64,000 bases of DNA from Aliidiomarina celeris (GCF_003316875.1 NZ_QMIL01000001.1:620001-684000); one strand, 5' to 3'. Positions 8,816-19,061 are shown, counted from the stretch's first letter. Numbers and translations: made by a program. The notes: generated from the sequence alone by a model not told the origin.

Positions 8816-10411
8816 TTAACGCATCACCGTAAGCATTTGCATCGGGTCTTCTAAAAACTGTTGCCAGCGTTTATTGAAGTTGGCGATGGTTGCACCGTCG
8901 ATAATACGGTGATCACCCGACCAACTCGCGGTCATCATGTCGCGCCCTACTACGCTGCCGTCTGCGGCAAAACGTGGCAAGGTTTGTACTTTACCCAAGG
9001 CCACTATGGCAGCTTCCGGCTTGTTAATGATCGGCGTTGTAACCGTGCCTCCTACTACACCAATATTGGAAATAGTAATGGTGCCGCCCTTCATATCTGC
9101 AGCCGCAACTTTACCTTCACGCGCACTTGCGGTGAGGCGGTTTACTTCCTCAGCTACGTCTAGCAGCGACTTATTTTGCACCGCTTTAATGTTCGGAACC
9201 ATTAAACCTATTTTGGTGGCTACCGCCATACCAATGTTATGGTCGTCAAAATAGGTAATCTCGGTCGCATCGTCGTTCAGCTGTGCGTTCATAATCGGGA
9301 ATTCACTTAACGCTAAACTCATAGCCTTGATAAAAAACGGCATCAGCGTTAAACGAATACCTTGTTCCGCATATTGTGCTTTTAATCGCCCATGCAACAA
9401 ACGCAACTCCGTTAAATCGAACTCTTCTGCATAGGTAAAATGCGGAATAGTTCGCACCGACTCCGCCATTTGCTTGGCCATAGCTGCACGCACACCGCGC
9501 ATAGGCTCAGTGCGAGTGCCACCCGTTGCGTGGTTTGCGGTAGTCGCACGGCTCTCGCTGGCGCTGCCTTCTTTCGCCGGCTGAACCGAAGCGTCAGACG
9601 CTTTCGCTGCGTTAGCGCTGCTCAAGTCTTCCTTCAGTATCCGACCTTTCTTGCCCGACCCCTGCACCTTTGTGAGATCAATTTCCAACTCACGGGCGCG
9701 ACGGCGCACCGCAGGGCTCGCTAATGCCTTACCGGGTGCTGCAGGTTGTGGCGCTTCAAACTCACCGCCAGCACTGCGCTTTGGCGCAGGCGCAGACGTA
9801 GTCGCAGGTGCTGTAGTGGCTTCTCCAGCAACCGCGGTACCGCCTTCGCCTTGCAGTGCGAACAACGGTTCACCAACACGGGCAATATCGCCTTTTGCAT
9901 GATAAAGCTTGCTTACCACACCGTCCGACTTGGCTGGAATCTCAACCACCGCCTTGTCGGTCATAACCTCAACAACCACTTGGTCTTCTTTCACAGCGTC
10001 GCCTTCGGCAACACGCCAATCCACAATTTCGCACTCTACAATACCTTCTCCAATATCCGGTAAGATAAAGTCCGAGGCGCTGTTATGGCTGGTCGTCGGC
10101 GCTGGCGTAGGGCTTGGTGCAGGCTCTTTCACCACTGGCTTTGTTTCAGCTTCAGCCGGCGCTGCTGCGCTGCTGTCTGTACCGATAGCAAACAAAGGTT
10201 CGCCCACTTTGGCAATGTCACCTTTGGCATAATAGAGCTTGGTTACGGTGCCGTCGAACTTCGCCGGAATTTCCACTACGGCTTTGTCGGTCATGACTTC
10301 CACAACCACTTGGTCTTCTTGAATGCTGTCGCCTTCTTTTACCAGCCACTCCACAATTTCGCACTCAACAATACCTTCGCCGATATCGGGCAGAATAAAA
10401 TCTGTACTCAT
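8816..10411 (-). CDS. bkdB: Branched-chain 2-oxoacid dehydrogenase E2 (dihydrolipoamide acyltransferase)
   Basis: Core acyltransferase of the 2-oxoacid dehydrogenase complex that oxidises branched-chain 2-oxoacids from valine, leucine and isoleucine. Two lipoyl domains are visible (about residues 3-77 and 112-186), with attachment lysines K43 and K152 in identical EVMTDKAVVEIPAK contexts. An Ala/Pro/Thr-rich linker, a peripheral-subunit-binding domain (about 228-263) and the catalytic domain ending in DHRIIDG (H501) follow. Two lipoyl domains are more than most bkd E2 proteins carry. It is the last gene of an E1alpha-E1beta-E2 operon; the E3 gene is absent and probably shared with other complexes. 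Confidence 0.9.
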   Translation of the reverse strand: MSTDFILPDIGEGIVECEIVEWLVKEGDSIQEDQVVVEVMTDKAVVEIPAKFDGTVTKLYYAKGDIAKVGEPLFAIGTDSSAAAPAEAETKPVVKEPAPSPTPAPTTSHNSASDFILPDIGEGIVECEIVDWRVAEGDAVKEDQVVVEVMTDKAVVEIPAKSDGVVSKLYHAKGDIARVGEPLFALQGEGGTAVAGEATTAPATTSAPAPKRSAGGEFEAPQPAAPGKALASPAVRRRARELEIDLTKVQGSGKKGRILKEDLSSANAAKASDASVQPAKEGSASESRATTANHATGGTRTEPMRGVRAAMAKQMAESVRTIPHFTYAEEFDLTELRLLHGRLKAQYAEQGIRLTLMPFFIKAMSLALSEFPIMNAQLNDDATEITYFDDHNIGMAVATKIGLMVPNIKAVQNKSLLDVAEEVNRLTASAREGKVAAADMKGGTITISNIGVVGGTVTTPIINKPEAAIVALGKVQTLPRFAADGSVVGRDMMTASWSGDHRIIDGATIANFNKRWQQFLEDPMQMLTVMR

Positions 10412-10422
10412 GTCAGCTCCTG

Positions 10423-11400
10423 TTAATAGTTGAGAGAACGCTTAATGGCTTCATAGGTTTTCAGGTGGTCAGAGAAATATTCTTTCTCATGTGCCAACGG
10501 ATAGGGCGTATCAAGGCCAGAGGCACGCATAATGGGTGACTCCAAATACAAGAAGCACTGCTCTTGAATCGTCGCTGCCACCTCACTACCAAACGCCATG
10601 GTGTGTGGCGCCTCTTGGCTAATCACCAAACGCCCCGTTTTCATCACCGACTTGGCTACGGTTTCGGCGTCCCAAGGTAAAATCGAACGGAGATCGATAA
10701 TTTCCGCGCTCACTCCGTCTTTCTCCGCAAGTTCAACCGCTTTTTCAATCACTTCCACTTGCGCGCCCCAACCCACCACAGTTACGTCGGTGCCTTCTTT
10801 TACCACTTCGGCTTTACCAATGGGTAAGGTGTACTCTTCTTCCGGTACCTCACCGACAGCGGCACGATACAAACGTTTCGGCTCCATAAACAGCACCGGG
10901 TTTGGATCAAAAATAGCGCTCAGCAACAAGCCCTTAGCTTGGTACGGATTGCGTGGAATCACTATTTTCAAGCCCGGCGTATGGGCAAAATAGGCTTCCG
11001 GCGACTGCGAGTGGTAATGGCCACCATGAATACCGCCGCCATAAGGCGTGCGAATGGTTAAGCCCCCTACATTAAATTCGTTACCCGAACGATAACGGAA
11101 CTTCGCCGTTTCATTCACAATTTGGTCGAAGGCAGGGAAAATATAGTCGCCGAACTGAATTTCAGCGACAGGAAACGAGCCCTGCGCGGCCAAACCGTTG
11201 GCAAAGCCAATAATACCTTGCTCAACCAAAGGGGTGTTGAAACAACGGGCTTTACCGTACTTTTCTTGTAAGCCGCTGGTGGCACGGAAAACACCACCAA
11301 AATGGCCTACGTCTTCACCAAACACGCTTACTTTGTCGTTCTTTGCCATTGCACAGTCGAGAGCGCTGTTAATGGCTTGCAGTAAATTCATTTTCGCCAT
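10423..11400 (-). CDS. bkdA2: Branched-chain 2-oxoacid dehydrogenase E1 beta subunit
   Basis: Beta subunit (325 residues) of the thiamine-diphosphate-dependent E1 decarboxylase. The transketolase-type pyrimidine-binding region carries [16 protein letters not shown] near residues 26-41, and [22 protein letters not shown] is typical of E1 beta chains of branched-chain or pyruvate complexes. The transketolase C-terminal domain follows ([10 protein letters not shown]). It shares one base with the end of the E1 alpha gene and lies 11 bases before E2, indicating one transcript. The assignment to branched-chain rather than acetoin or pyruvate substrate rests on family resemblance and the operator-like site upstream. 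Confidence 0.9.
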   Translation of the reverse strand: MAKMNLLQAINSALDCAMAKNDKVSVFGEDVGHFGGVFRATSGLQEKYGKARCFNTPLVEQGIIGFANGLAAQGSFPVAEIQFGDYIFPAFDQIVNETAKFRYRSGNEFNVGGLTIRTPYGGGIHGGHYHSQSPEAYFAHTPGLKIVIPRNPYQAKGLLLSAIFDPNPVLFMEPKRLYRAAVGEVPEEEYTLPIGKAEVVKEGTDVTVVGWGAQVEVIEKAVELAEKDGVSAEIIDLRSILPWDAETVAKSVMKTGRLVISQEAPHTMAFGSEVAATIQEQCFLYLESPIMRASGLDTPYPLAHEKEYFSDHLKTYEAIKRSLNY

Positions 11401-12599
11401 TACTTCACTCCTTTTGCGGTCGCAGGATAAGCGTCTGGATATTTCCGAATATGCGCTTTTAAGGCGTCGAGCTGCACTTGCAACTGTTCGCTCGGCGTGT
11501 CGTAAACATCGGTAATAATCTCGTCAACATGAGGCGCAGGCACTGTTTCTGCCTTTTTCAATTCCGCCAACACGGCTTCTTTATGCGCTGCCATTTGTTG
11601 ATCAGCCTCTGCTTCGGTAATCCAGCCTTTGGCGATAAGCCAGTTACGGAAGCGGATCATCGGCTCTTTTGCCCGCCATTTTTCTTCTTCTTCTTTGGTA
11701 CGGTATCCAGTTGGGTCATCCGACGTAGAGTGGCCCGCCATACGATACGACATGGCTTCAATTAACACCGGCTCGCCCTCTTCAAGTGCAATTCGGCGCG
11801 CTTCTTGCGTCGCTGCATAAACGGCAAAAATATCATTGCCGTCAACGCGAATGGCCTTCATACCATATCCTGTGGCGCGCGGTGCAATGCCGTCACCAGC
11901 AAATTGTTCGCTGGCAGGCGTGGAAATGGCGTAGCCGTTGTTACGGCAAAAGAAAATAACCGGCACCTTAAACACCGCGGCCATGTTTAAGCCGGCGTGA
12001 AAGTCGCCTTCCGAGGCGGCGCCTTCGCCAAAATAAACGAGCGTACAGGTCTTTTCTGCGTCTTTATTCGCTGGGCTATGTTTTTGCCCGTACGCATACC
12101 CAGTGGCTTGCGGAATTTGTGTGCCTAACGGCGACGAAATCGTCATAAAATTGAGTGCCGCACAGCCGTAATGCACAGGCATTTGCCGCCCTTTGCCTAA
12201 GTCTTTTTCATTTGAAAACAGCTGGTTCATAAACTGCTCAACGGTAAAGCCACGAAACGCTAATGCGCCCTGCTCACGATATTGCCCCATAATCATGTCT
12301 TCAAATGCGAGCGCGGCTGCCGAGCCAATACTGGCTGCTTCTTCACCAAGCGACGACAAGTAAAAGCTAATTCGCCCTTGTCGCTGTGCCGCGAACATGC
12401 GCTCGTCGAGCAAGCGAATGAATTGCATGGTGCTGAACATTTTCAGCGCTAACTCTTTGTCGATTGCGGGGAGTTTTGCACCTTTGTGTACCGTGCCGTC
12501 TTCTTTTAGCAGCTGGAACACCGGAATGTTCACTGCATGCCCCGGAATAACTTCAAGTTTTGAAGTTACATTGGTTTTTGCTGTGTTTTCCATTGACAT
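11400..12599 (-). CDS. bkdA1: Branched-chain 2-oxoacid dehydrogenase E1 alpha subunit
   Basis: Alpha subunit (399 residues) of E1, which decarboxylates branched-chain 2-oxoacids using thiamine diphosphate. The diphosphate/Mg site motif is seen as [19 protein letters not shown] with [10 protein letters not shown] (about residues 190-225), and [18 protein letters not shown] is the phosphorylation-loop-like segment typical of branched-chain E1 alpha chains. It is the first gene of the operon. Two in-frame ATG codons sit two codons apart (MSMEN), so the exact start may be six bases downstream. A promoter-like pair overlapping a perfect palindrome lies just upstream. Confidence 0.9.
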   Translation of the reverse strand: MSMENTAKTNVTSKLEVIPGHAVNIPVFQLLKEDGTVHKGAKLPAIDKELALKMFSTMQFIRLLDERMFAAQRQGRISFYLSSLGEEAASIGSAAALAFEDMIMGQYREQGALAFRGFTVEQFMNQLFSNEKDLGKGRQMPVHYGCAALNFMTISSPLGTQIPQATGYAYGQKHSPANKDAEKTCTLVYFGEGAASEGDFHAGLNMAAVFKVPVIFFCRNNGYAISTPASEQFAGDGIAPRATGYGMKAIRVDGNDIFAVYAATQEARRIALEEGEPVLIEAMSYRMAGHSTSDDPTGYRTKEEEEKWRAKEPMIRFRNWLIAKGWITEAEADQQMAAHKEAVLAELKKAETVPAPHVDEIITDVYDTPSEQLQVQLDALKAHIRKYPDAYPATAKGVK

Positions 12600-12628
12600 A
12601 ATGTTGTCTCATTGTGAACGTTGCGGCA

Positions 12629-12657
12629 ACTTTACCTTTACGTAAAGGTCGTTGCAA
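12629..12657 (-). promoter_or_regulatory. Candidate promoter with embedded palindromic operator for the bkd operon
   Basis: On the minus strand TTGCAA (12652-12657) and TAAAGT (12629-12634) are spaced by 17 bases and point into the E1 alpha gene. The perfect 16-base palindrome ACCTTTACGTAAAGGT (12634-12649) fills the spacer. Binding between -35 and -10 is characteristic of MerR-family regulators. The sequence resembles the TTTACGT/ACGTAAA-type sites I recall for LiuR, the MerR-type regulator of branched-chain amino acid degradation in gammaproteobacteria. The palindrome is seen; promoter and regulator assignment are inference. Confidence 0.55.
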
Positions 12658-12745
12658 ACGCTGTTGCGTTAAGGTGCACGAAAAAACTGTTCATTCTCCC
12701 GTACACCCCTTATTTTTACTGTGTTTAGGCGCTCACCCACAGAAC

Positions 12746-13771
12746 TCAGACCAGTTCTAAACTCTCTGCTGGAATGGCCACCACGGTGAGCAGAGCGCGC
12801 TGCCCAAGCGCTACTTTTGCGTTTGGAAAAATAACCGACTCCCCTTCTGTTTCAACTCGGTATTCCGTTTCACCGTCGCGCGCAATCACAGCGCCAAGTG
12901 GAAACTCAGTAAAGTTTGCAACATTGTCGGGGAAGTTCAGCTCAAAATCCTCTGCGGTGCGGTTAATGCTGCGAAGCACCTGATAAATCATAAAATCGTC
13001 GTGCTCAAACCGATCAAGTTCCGGGTCAGCCTCGCAAATAAGCGCGGTTAACGTGCTTTGGGCTGCCGCAAAACGCTGCATGTCGTTTTGTCCGAAGGGT
13101 TTAACCTTACCAAGCTCCACAGTAAAACCATGGGCATTAAATTGGTTTACCGAATAATACGAAAACGTAGTGGTAGGGCCGTCGTTGAGCAGCACAACAG
13201 GAACGCCCATTGCTTTTAATAACTGCAGTTGGCGTTTGCTATAAGGGCGCTCGTTTTGGTAAGGGTAGACCACAAATTTCTCGTGCGCAGAGTCGCGAAT
13301 GGCGGTGTGCATGTCGTAGTGAATGCGCTCTCGGCTAGGTGGCGAGGTTGCAAAGAATCGCTCCATATAGCCCTCAAGCGCTTCGGCGCGAACGCGCTCT
13401 TTGTTTACCAAGCCTGGGCCTTTGCTATGCGCTCCGCTGAACAATCGATTCATATTTTCTTCAACGAACCGAGTGCCGTTATTAATGGCAGCAGGGTTTG
13501 CAATTAAAAACATAACCCGTGCTTGTGGCGTGAGCTGCCCCTGCTTCAGCGCTTCAATGAGCGCGTCGCATATTTCAATGGGAGCCGTTTCGTCGCCATG
13601 CACAGCACAGGACAAAACCAAATCGCGGGTGGGCTTGCCGGCTGGGGTAAACACAATCACGCCACTGTCCCATACCTCCACCTTACCGCCGTTGGCGAGT
13701 TGCTGACTGACTTCAACTTCAGCACCCCATTCATGAGCTCGGGTCCAAGCAAGAAAGTTTTCCTTTAACAT
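12746..13771 (-). CDS. astE: Succinylglutamate desuccinylase / aspartoacylase family
   Basis: Zinc carboxypeptidase-like enzyme (341 residues from the preferred start) that releases succinate from N-succinylglutamate in the last step of the AST arginine-degradation pathway. Zinc ligands are H60/E63 in AVHGDETAP and H157 in DMHTAIR (numbered from an ATG six bases upstream), and the catalytic glutamate lies in FTVELGKVKPFG. Two ATG codons occur at the start; GGAG sits one base from the first and seven from the second (13771), so the second is preferred. No astABCD genes are near. It is transcribed after the DUF599 gene, 24 bases downstream of it. Confidence 0.85.
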   Translation of the reverse strand: MLKENFLAWTRAHEWGAEVEVSQQLANGGKVEVWDSGVIVFTPAGKPTRDLVLSCAVHGDETAPIEICDALIEALKQGQLTPQARVMFLIANPAAINNGTRFVEENMNRLFSGAHSKGPGLVNKERVRAEALEGYMERFFATSPPSRERIHYDMHTAIRDSAHEKFVVYPYQNERPYSKRQLQLLKAMGVPVVLLNDGPTTTFSYYSVNQFNAHGFTVELGKVKPFGQNDMQRFAAAQSTLTALICEADPELDRFEHDDFMIYQVLRSINRTAEDFELNFPDNVANFTEFPLGAVIARDGETEYRVETEGESVIFPNAKVALGQRALLTVVAIPAESLELV

Positions 13772-13795
13772 CAACATTCTCCGTTCTACAAGGAT

Positions 13796-14530
13796 TTAAC
13801 CCAGTTCATCAGGCGTTTTTGGGCCGGGTGTTAAGTTGTGCGTAGCGAGCAAGGCACGCAACACTTTAGAGTTGTACTCGCGCCGGTACAGTACTCCGGT
13901 AACGACTAATGCAGCGAGCATTAACAGCCAAGGGCTTACAAACCAACATAAATAGCCCAACGCAAAATAGTAGGCGCGCAAGCCGTAGTTGTATTCATGG
14001 CCTGCTTGATCAAGAACTTTGGCGGTATTTTTTGAGAACCGTTCGCGCTCTTCTAGGGTAACAGTTGCCTTGCTCATTTTCGGCGCCATGCCTAATAAAA
14101 TAGACACAAAGCCAAACTGGCGAACCGCCCAAGTGAATTTAAAGAATGCATACACCATAATTCCAGCGAGTCCGCCAAGCTTCATCAGTACGAGTGTATG
14201 GCTTTGCTCAGCCGTAAAAGGGAGTTCATCTAGCACGCGCACAAAGGCGTCGTTCGAGGCCAGTACTGTTAACACACCGGCTAAAACAAAAATGGTAGAC
14301 GAAGCAAAAAATGTAACTGTGCGTTCCACGTTTCCCACCAGCGCTGCGTCGGCAATATGCTGCTCTTTGTGCACAACCGCGTTCATCCACTCAACCCGTA
14401 GAGCCCGCAGAATGCTCGAGAGCGAATGCCTTGTTTTTGCGCGCTTGCGAGCAAAAATGGCATAGCCTACCCACATAGATAAAAACCAAACAATGGCGAT
14501 AACGTCGAGTAATGGAATGAGTGTGCTCAT
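13796..14530 (-). CDS. DUF599-family membrane protein
   Basis: Integral inner-membrane protein of 244 residues resembling the DUF599 family, whose function is not established. Hydrophobic segments lie at about residues 5-27, 72-95, 113-132 and 190-225. Between them is a basic loop with RHSLSSILRALRVEWM, a conserved-looking stretch in this family. It starts a short minus-strand unit with astE downstream; the functional link is unclear. Confidence 0.75.
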   Translation of the reverse strand: MSTLIPLLDVIAIVWFLSMWVGYAIFARKRAKTRHSLSSILRALRVEWMNAVVHKEQHIADAALVGNVERTVTFFASSTIFVLAGVLTVLASNDAFVRVLDELPFTAEQSHTLVLMKLGGLAGIMVYAFFKFTWAVRQFGFVSILLGMAPKMSKATVTLEERERFSKNTAKVLDQAGHEYNYGLRAYYFALGYLCWFVSPWLLMLAALVVTGVLYRREYNSKVLRALLATHNLTPGPKTPDELG

Positions 14531-14641
14531 GTTTGCCCTACAGCTCGCTTCTTAGTGTGTCGAGGAAGTGTACATAGTTTAACGCCTTTCCAGCGGAATA
14601 ACAGCCGCAGCGTTATCATTCGCCGAGCCCTGCGCAGCAGC

Positions 14642-14667
14642 AAAAAAAAGGGCGCTTTGCGCCCTTT
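14642..14667 (-). terminator. Terminator for RND system 2
   Basis: Inverted repeat AAAGGGCGC / GCGCCCTTT with a three-base loop, followed on the minus strand by a run of eight T. It lies four bases past the stop codon of the pump gene. Confidence 0.85.
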
Positions 14668-14670
14668 CAA

Positions 14671-17600
14671 TTAACTTGAACCTTCCGGTTTGGGTTTGTT
14701 GTTCCACCAACGGCCAAAATCGTCGAGTACTAAGTACAAGCATGGAATGAGTAACAGCGTGATTACCGTGGCAAAGAGAATACCAAAGGCCAACGACACT
14801 GCCATGGGTATCACCATTTGTGCCTGCAGGCTCTTTTCCAGAACCATCGGCAGCAAGCCTACAAAGGTCGTTAACGAGGTGAGTACAATAGCTCGAAAAC
14901 GTGCACCACCGGCTTCTATCACCGCGTCTTCCAATTTGTCGTTCTCTTGCCGATTCTGGTTCACATAATCCACCAAAATCAAGCTGTCGTTCACCACCAC
15001 ACCGGCCAGCGCAATAATACCGAATAAACTTAAAATACTAATCGGCATGCCTAATACCAAGTGGCCTAAAAACGCGCCGATAATACCGAAAGGTATAACC
15101 GACATAATAATAAAGGGCTGACTGTATGATTTGAGCGGAATCGCCATCAGTGCATAAATAGCAAACATGGCAATAACGAAGCCAATCGCCAACGAACCTA
15201 GCGCTTCTTGCTCATCGCGGCTTGCGCCTTCTAAGCCAAACTGCACATTTGGATAATTTTCCAAAATTCCCGGAATGTCGTTTTCCCGTATGTCGGCAAT
15301 AATTTCTCGCGGCTCTACTCGATCTTTATCCACCCGAGCGCGCACATTAACCGAACGCGTTCCGTTAATGCGAGTAATCGAACTAAAACCGTCGGCTAAC
15401 CGCGCCTCGGCAACCTCACGGAAAGGAATTTCCCGCCCGTCTGGCATGCGGATCATCATTTCTTCCAAGTTACCAATAGACACCCGCTCTTCCAGCGGAT
15501 AGCGCACCATTACCCGAACTTCTTCGTCGTCGCGCGGAATCCGCTGCGCTTCGGCACCATAGAAGGCATAACGCACTTGCGTGGCGACGTCTTGTAAACG
15601 CACCCCAAGCGCTGCAGCTGAGGGTTTCACTTCGAGTTGAATTTCCTCTTGTGGCACACCAAAGGTATTGGAAATATCGAACACCCCACCATAGGTTCCT
15701 AACGCAGCACCCAGTTGCTCGGCAGCAGCTGCAAGCTCGTCAAGGTTGGTGCCACTCAGCTGGAATTCGATGTCGAAACCGCCGCCACCGCCAGCCATAG
15801 AGGCCTGCAGGTTAAGCTCTTTCACACCGGCAATTTCAGGCATACGTTCACGCCACTGATTAACAATTTCAAAACCGTCAATTTGCCGCGTTTCGCCCTT
15901 CTCAAGTTCAACAAAAACCTGTCCGCCTTCGCTACCATTGAGGAATATATTGGTGTGTTTCACTAAGCTCTCGCCGTGCTCTTTTTGGTAGTCGTCACTC
16001 ACCGAGCGTAAGGTGTTTTCCACTTCTCGCAATGCACGAATGGTCGAGTCTTCATGTGTTCCGGGCTGCATTTCAACTTGGGCAAAAATAAAGTCGCTTG
16101 GAATATTAGGGAAAAACACCCAGCGAATAGCGCCCCCTTGAATAAGCCCTATCGTGAGGATCATTAAAGCAAAAAAGGCTGCAATCGTGGTGTATCGATA
16201 CTCGAGACACTTGCGTGCAAACGGCTTGTAGTTATGCTCAACAAAATACTTCAAGCCATCGGCCACACCATTGCGCACACGTTGAAAGCCATTCTGCTTA
16301 CTCTCTGGGGTTTTGGAGTACTTCATACCGTTAATGTGCGCGGGTAGAATCCACTTCGACTCGACCAGCGAAAACAGTAAACAGAGAATCACAACCCAAG
16401 CGATCGACTCCCAAATACCGGCCATAGGCCCACCCACCATGAGCATTGGCACAAAGGCCACAACCGTGGTTAATACACCGAAGGTTGCGGGCACAGCCAC
16501 ACGTTTTGCGCCTCGAATCACGTTCTCTTCAGACTTGCCGTATTTTTCAATTTCGGAATAGGCACTCTCACCAATAATAATGGCGTCGTCGACCACTATG
16601 CCCAGCACCAGAATGAAACCAAACAGCGAGATCATGTTAATGGATACGCCAAACATGGGTAAATTCATTACCGCGAGTGCACCAAGGAAACACACGGGAA
16701 TGCCGATCATTACCCAGAAGGCCAAGCGAATTTGTAAGAACAGCGACAAGGCCACCAACACCAACAGAACGCCGAAGATTAAGTTCTTCAACATTAAATT
16801 TAGGCGCCCCTTGAGGTAGTAGGAACTATCTCCCCAATAGGCAATAGAAGCGCCTTCCGGAAGCTCGCCTTGTTTGCGCTCTACATACTGCTTTACGGTT
16901 TCTGCTATGGCCAAGTCGTTTTGTGTACCCACACTGTCAACCCGCACAAAACTCGCGGCTTTGCCATCGAACTCAGCGAAGGCGCGGCGTTCGACAAATT
17001 CGTCTCGAACACTCGCAATTTCGCCAAGGGTCAATCGCGTACCATCTTCTCGGCTTATTAAAACAATGTCCTCAAATTCTCTGCCAATGTAACTTTGGCC
17101 TTTGGCGCGCAACAAAATATCGCCGTTTGGCGTGCGTATCGAGCCACCCGGCACGTCGAGTGAAGTACCGCGAACCGCTTGTACCACTTGCTCAAAGGTG
17201 AGCCCGTAAGTGCGCAGGTCTTGCTCGGAAATCTCGATAGCAATTTCATAGTTTCGCGTGCCCACAACCGTGGCTTGCGTTACCCCGGGTAACGAGCGAA
17301 TTTCATCACGAACCTCGCGCGCCAAAACCTTTCGTGCACGTTCATTCATGTCGCCGTAAATCGACAACCAAATAATCTGTTGTTGCGGGCGAATTCGGTA
17401 CACCAACGGCGGCTCTATCTGTGCCGGAAAGCTGGAAATACCGTCAACGTTCATGCGTATTTCGTCCATGACCTCCGCTACGTCATAACCGGTGGACACC
17501 TCAATGTTCACGGTGCCCATACTTTCCCGCGCCGTGCTGGTAATACGTTTAATACCTTGAACTTCGTCAATCGCATCTTCAATGCGAATCAGTACGCCTT

Positions 17601-17793
17601 GCTCAACTTCTTGCGGGGCGGCACCCGGGTACGTTACCCGAACCATAATGTTGTTTAATTCAATGGTCGGGAAGGTCTGCTTACGAATAGCAAACACCGC
17701 CATAATGCCGGCAATAACGATAATCAGCATTAACAGGTTAGCGGCCACCTTATTGCGCGTAAACCACGCAATTAAGCCAGTTTCAGGTTTCAT
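14671..17793 (-). CDS. RND efflux pump permease, system 2
   Basis: Proton-driven RND pump of 1040 residues in the AcrB/AcrD/AcrF superfamily. The first transmembrane helix is near residues 13-35, the proton-relay pair lies in GIVVDDAIIIGE, and the second helix bundle ends in the typical GVVVNDSLILVDYVNQNR segment. The porter domain is glycine-rich around SMAGGGGGFDIEFQLSG. Its N-terminus (MKPETGLIAWFTRNKVAANLLM) resembles a broadly distributed marine RND subgroup of unknown substrate. It overlaps the adaptor by four bases and no outer-membrane channel gene accompanies it. Confidence 0.93.
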   Translation of the reverse strand: MKPETGLIAWFTRNKVAANLLMLIIVIAGIMAVFAIRKQTFPTIELNNIMVRVTYPGAAPQEVEQGVLIRIEDAIDEVQGIKRITSTARESMGTVNIEVSTGYDVAEVMDEIRMNVDGISSFPAQIEPPLVYRIRPQQQIIWLSIYGDMNERARKVLAREVRDEIRSLPGVTQATVVGTRNYEIAIEISEQDLRTYGLTFEQVVQAVRGTSLDVPGGSIRTPNGDILLRAKGQSYIGREFEDIVLISREDGTRLTLGEIASVRDEFVERRAFAEFDGKAASFVRVDSVGTQNDLAIAETVKQYVERKQGELPEGASIAYWGDSSYYLKGRLNLMLKNLIFGVLLVLVALSLFLQIRLAFWVMIGIPVCFLGALAVMNLPMFGVSINMISLFGFILVLGIVVDDAIIIGESAYSEIEKYGKSEENVIRGAKRVAVPATFGVLTTVVAFVPMLMVGGPMAGIWESIAWVVILCLLFSLVESKWILPAHINGMKYSKTPESKQNGFQRVRNGVADGLKYFVEHNYKPFARKCLEYRYTTIAAFFALMILTIGLIQGGAIRWVFFPNIPSDFIFAQVEMQPGTHEDSTIRALREVENTLRSVSDDYQKEHGESLVKHTNIFLNGSEGGQVFVELEKGETRQIDGFEIVNQWRERMPEIAGVKELNLQASMAGGGGGFDIEFQLSGTNLDELAAAAEQLGAALGTYGGVFDISNTFGVPQEEIQLEVKPSAAALGVRLQDVATQVRYAFYGAEAQRIPRDDEEVRVMVRYPLEERVSIGNLEEMMIRMPDGREIPFREVAEARLADGFSSITRINGTRSVNVRARVDKDRVEPREIIADIRENDIPGILENYPNVQFGLEGASRDEQEALGSLAIGFVIAMFAIYALMAIPLKSYSQPFIIMSVIPFGIIGAFLGHLVLGMPISILSLFGIIALAGVVVNDSLILVDYVNQNRQENDKLEDAVIEAGGARFRAIVLTSLTTFVGLLPMVLEKSLQAQMVIPMAVSLAFGILFATVITLLLIPCLYLVLDDFGRWWNNKPKPEGSS

Positions 17794-19061
17794 GCTTGGG
17801 TACCTTTCGCTTGTTCAGTTTCTGCCGCTTGCTCGCCTTCTTCACCCTGAATAGGAATCCATGTGTCCGAATCGTTTTCCGTTTCTGGTTCTGCCGGCGT
17901 GAGTGGGTCACCGGGTAGGCGAACACGCATACCGGGTAAGGGGTTATCAAGCTGAGTTAACATCACTCGCTCGCCCGACGCTAACCCTTCGCTTATGTAC
18001 ACGTCGTTTTGTGCAGAACGGTATACAGTAACAGGGCGCGCTTCTAAAATACGCTCATCGGTCACAACCCACACTTTACCGTCAGCATTCACAGCATAAC
18101 GCGGCAAACGAATTAAATTTGGCACCGTAATGCCTTCAATATCAGCAATCACGTAACGACCAAAGGTGAGTGGCTGGTTATGCAGCCCCAGCTTACGGTT
18201 GTACGGGTCTTTTACTTCAATTACGCCGTAAGTTACGCGGCTGCTTGAATCCACAATGCCCTCAGTGCGCACAATGGCACCTTGCCACGTTAATGTTTGC
18301 CCAGCAACGTTAGCGCGCAAGTTCACCGTTGGTCCGCCGTCTTGCTCGGCGTCGATAGCCGCCATATCAAGGAAAGACAAGTCATAATCGGTAAGCGGCA
18401 CGCGAATTTCCGCAAGCTCAGTACCAAAAAGAGTACCAACCACGGTATTCATACTTATAAACTGGCCTAGGTTAACGTTTCGTGTCGCCAACACGCCGTC
18501 GAAAGGCGCGCGAACTTGGGTTCGCTCTAAGTTGCGCTCTGCACGCATAAGGCGCGCTTCTGCACTTCTCAAGTTGGCAAGTTCACTGGCTAACTGCGGC
18601 TGGCGTAAACCCAACTCTGGAATTTCACCCGCTTCTATGGAGCGCCATTCAGCCTCGGCAACACGCCCGAGCGCACGCTCTTGCGCAACCGCCGACTGAG
18701 CGCGCGCTAGATTGGCTTTCGCCTCTTCTAATTCAGCCTGATAATCCGCAGGATCAACCGTAAGCATCACCTCGCCTTTACTAAAAAATCCACCCGCTAC
18801 CAGCCTTGGTGACACTTCAAGAATGCGCCCGCTTACTTCCGAAACCACCGAGGTTTGGAAGCGCGGCATCACGTTGCCTTGCGCCGGCACAGAAAAGGTT
18901 TCGGCTTGCTTTTGTGTGGTCATCACTTCTACCAAAACAGCAGGCCGAACGGGAGTTTCGCGATTCGGTGGTGGCCGCATACTTCCGAGCACAGCAGCTA
19001 AAAGGACAGCGACAAGAAGAATTACAACAGGTAAAATAATTTTTCGTTTTAAAATAGCCAT
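17790..19061 (-). CDS. RND efflux periplasmic adaptor, system 2
   Basis: Membrane-fusion subunit of 423 residues. It is anchored by an N-terminal transmembrane segment (about residues 9-27) rather than a lipobox. The family order follows: barrel-sandwich half with GNVMPRFQTSVVSEVSGR, a coiled-coil hairpin (about 105-185) rich in Ala, Glu and Arg, the second lipoyl half with RAPFDGVLATRNV, and beta-barrel and membrane-proximal parts. The last 35 residues are acidic and Gln/Glu-rich, an extension without obvious fold. It is the first gene of its operon and diverges from the patatin-like lipase gene. Confidence 0.9.
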   Translation of the reverse strand: MAILKRKIILPVVILLVAVLLAAVLGSMRPPPNRETPVRPAVLVEVMTTQKQAETFSVPAQGNVMPRFQTSVVSEVSGRILEVSPRLVAGGFFSKGEVMLTVDPADYQAELEEAKANLARAQSAVAQERALGRVAEAEWRSIEAGEIPELGLRQPQLASELANLRSAEARLMRAERNLERTQVRAPFDGVLATRNVNLGQFISMNTVVGTLFGTELAEIRVPLTDYDLSFLDMAAIDAEQDGGPTVNLRANVAGQTLTWQGAIVRTEGIVDSSSRVTYGVIEVKDPYNRKLGLHNQPLTFGRYVIADIEGITVPNLIRLPRYAVNADGKVWVVTDERILEARPVTVYRSAQNDVYISEGLASGERVMLTQLDNPLPGMRVRLPGDPLTPAEPETENDSDTWIPIQGEEGEQAAETEQAKGTQA

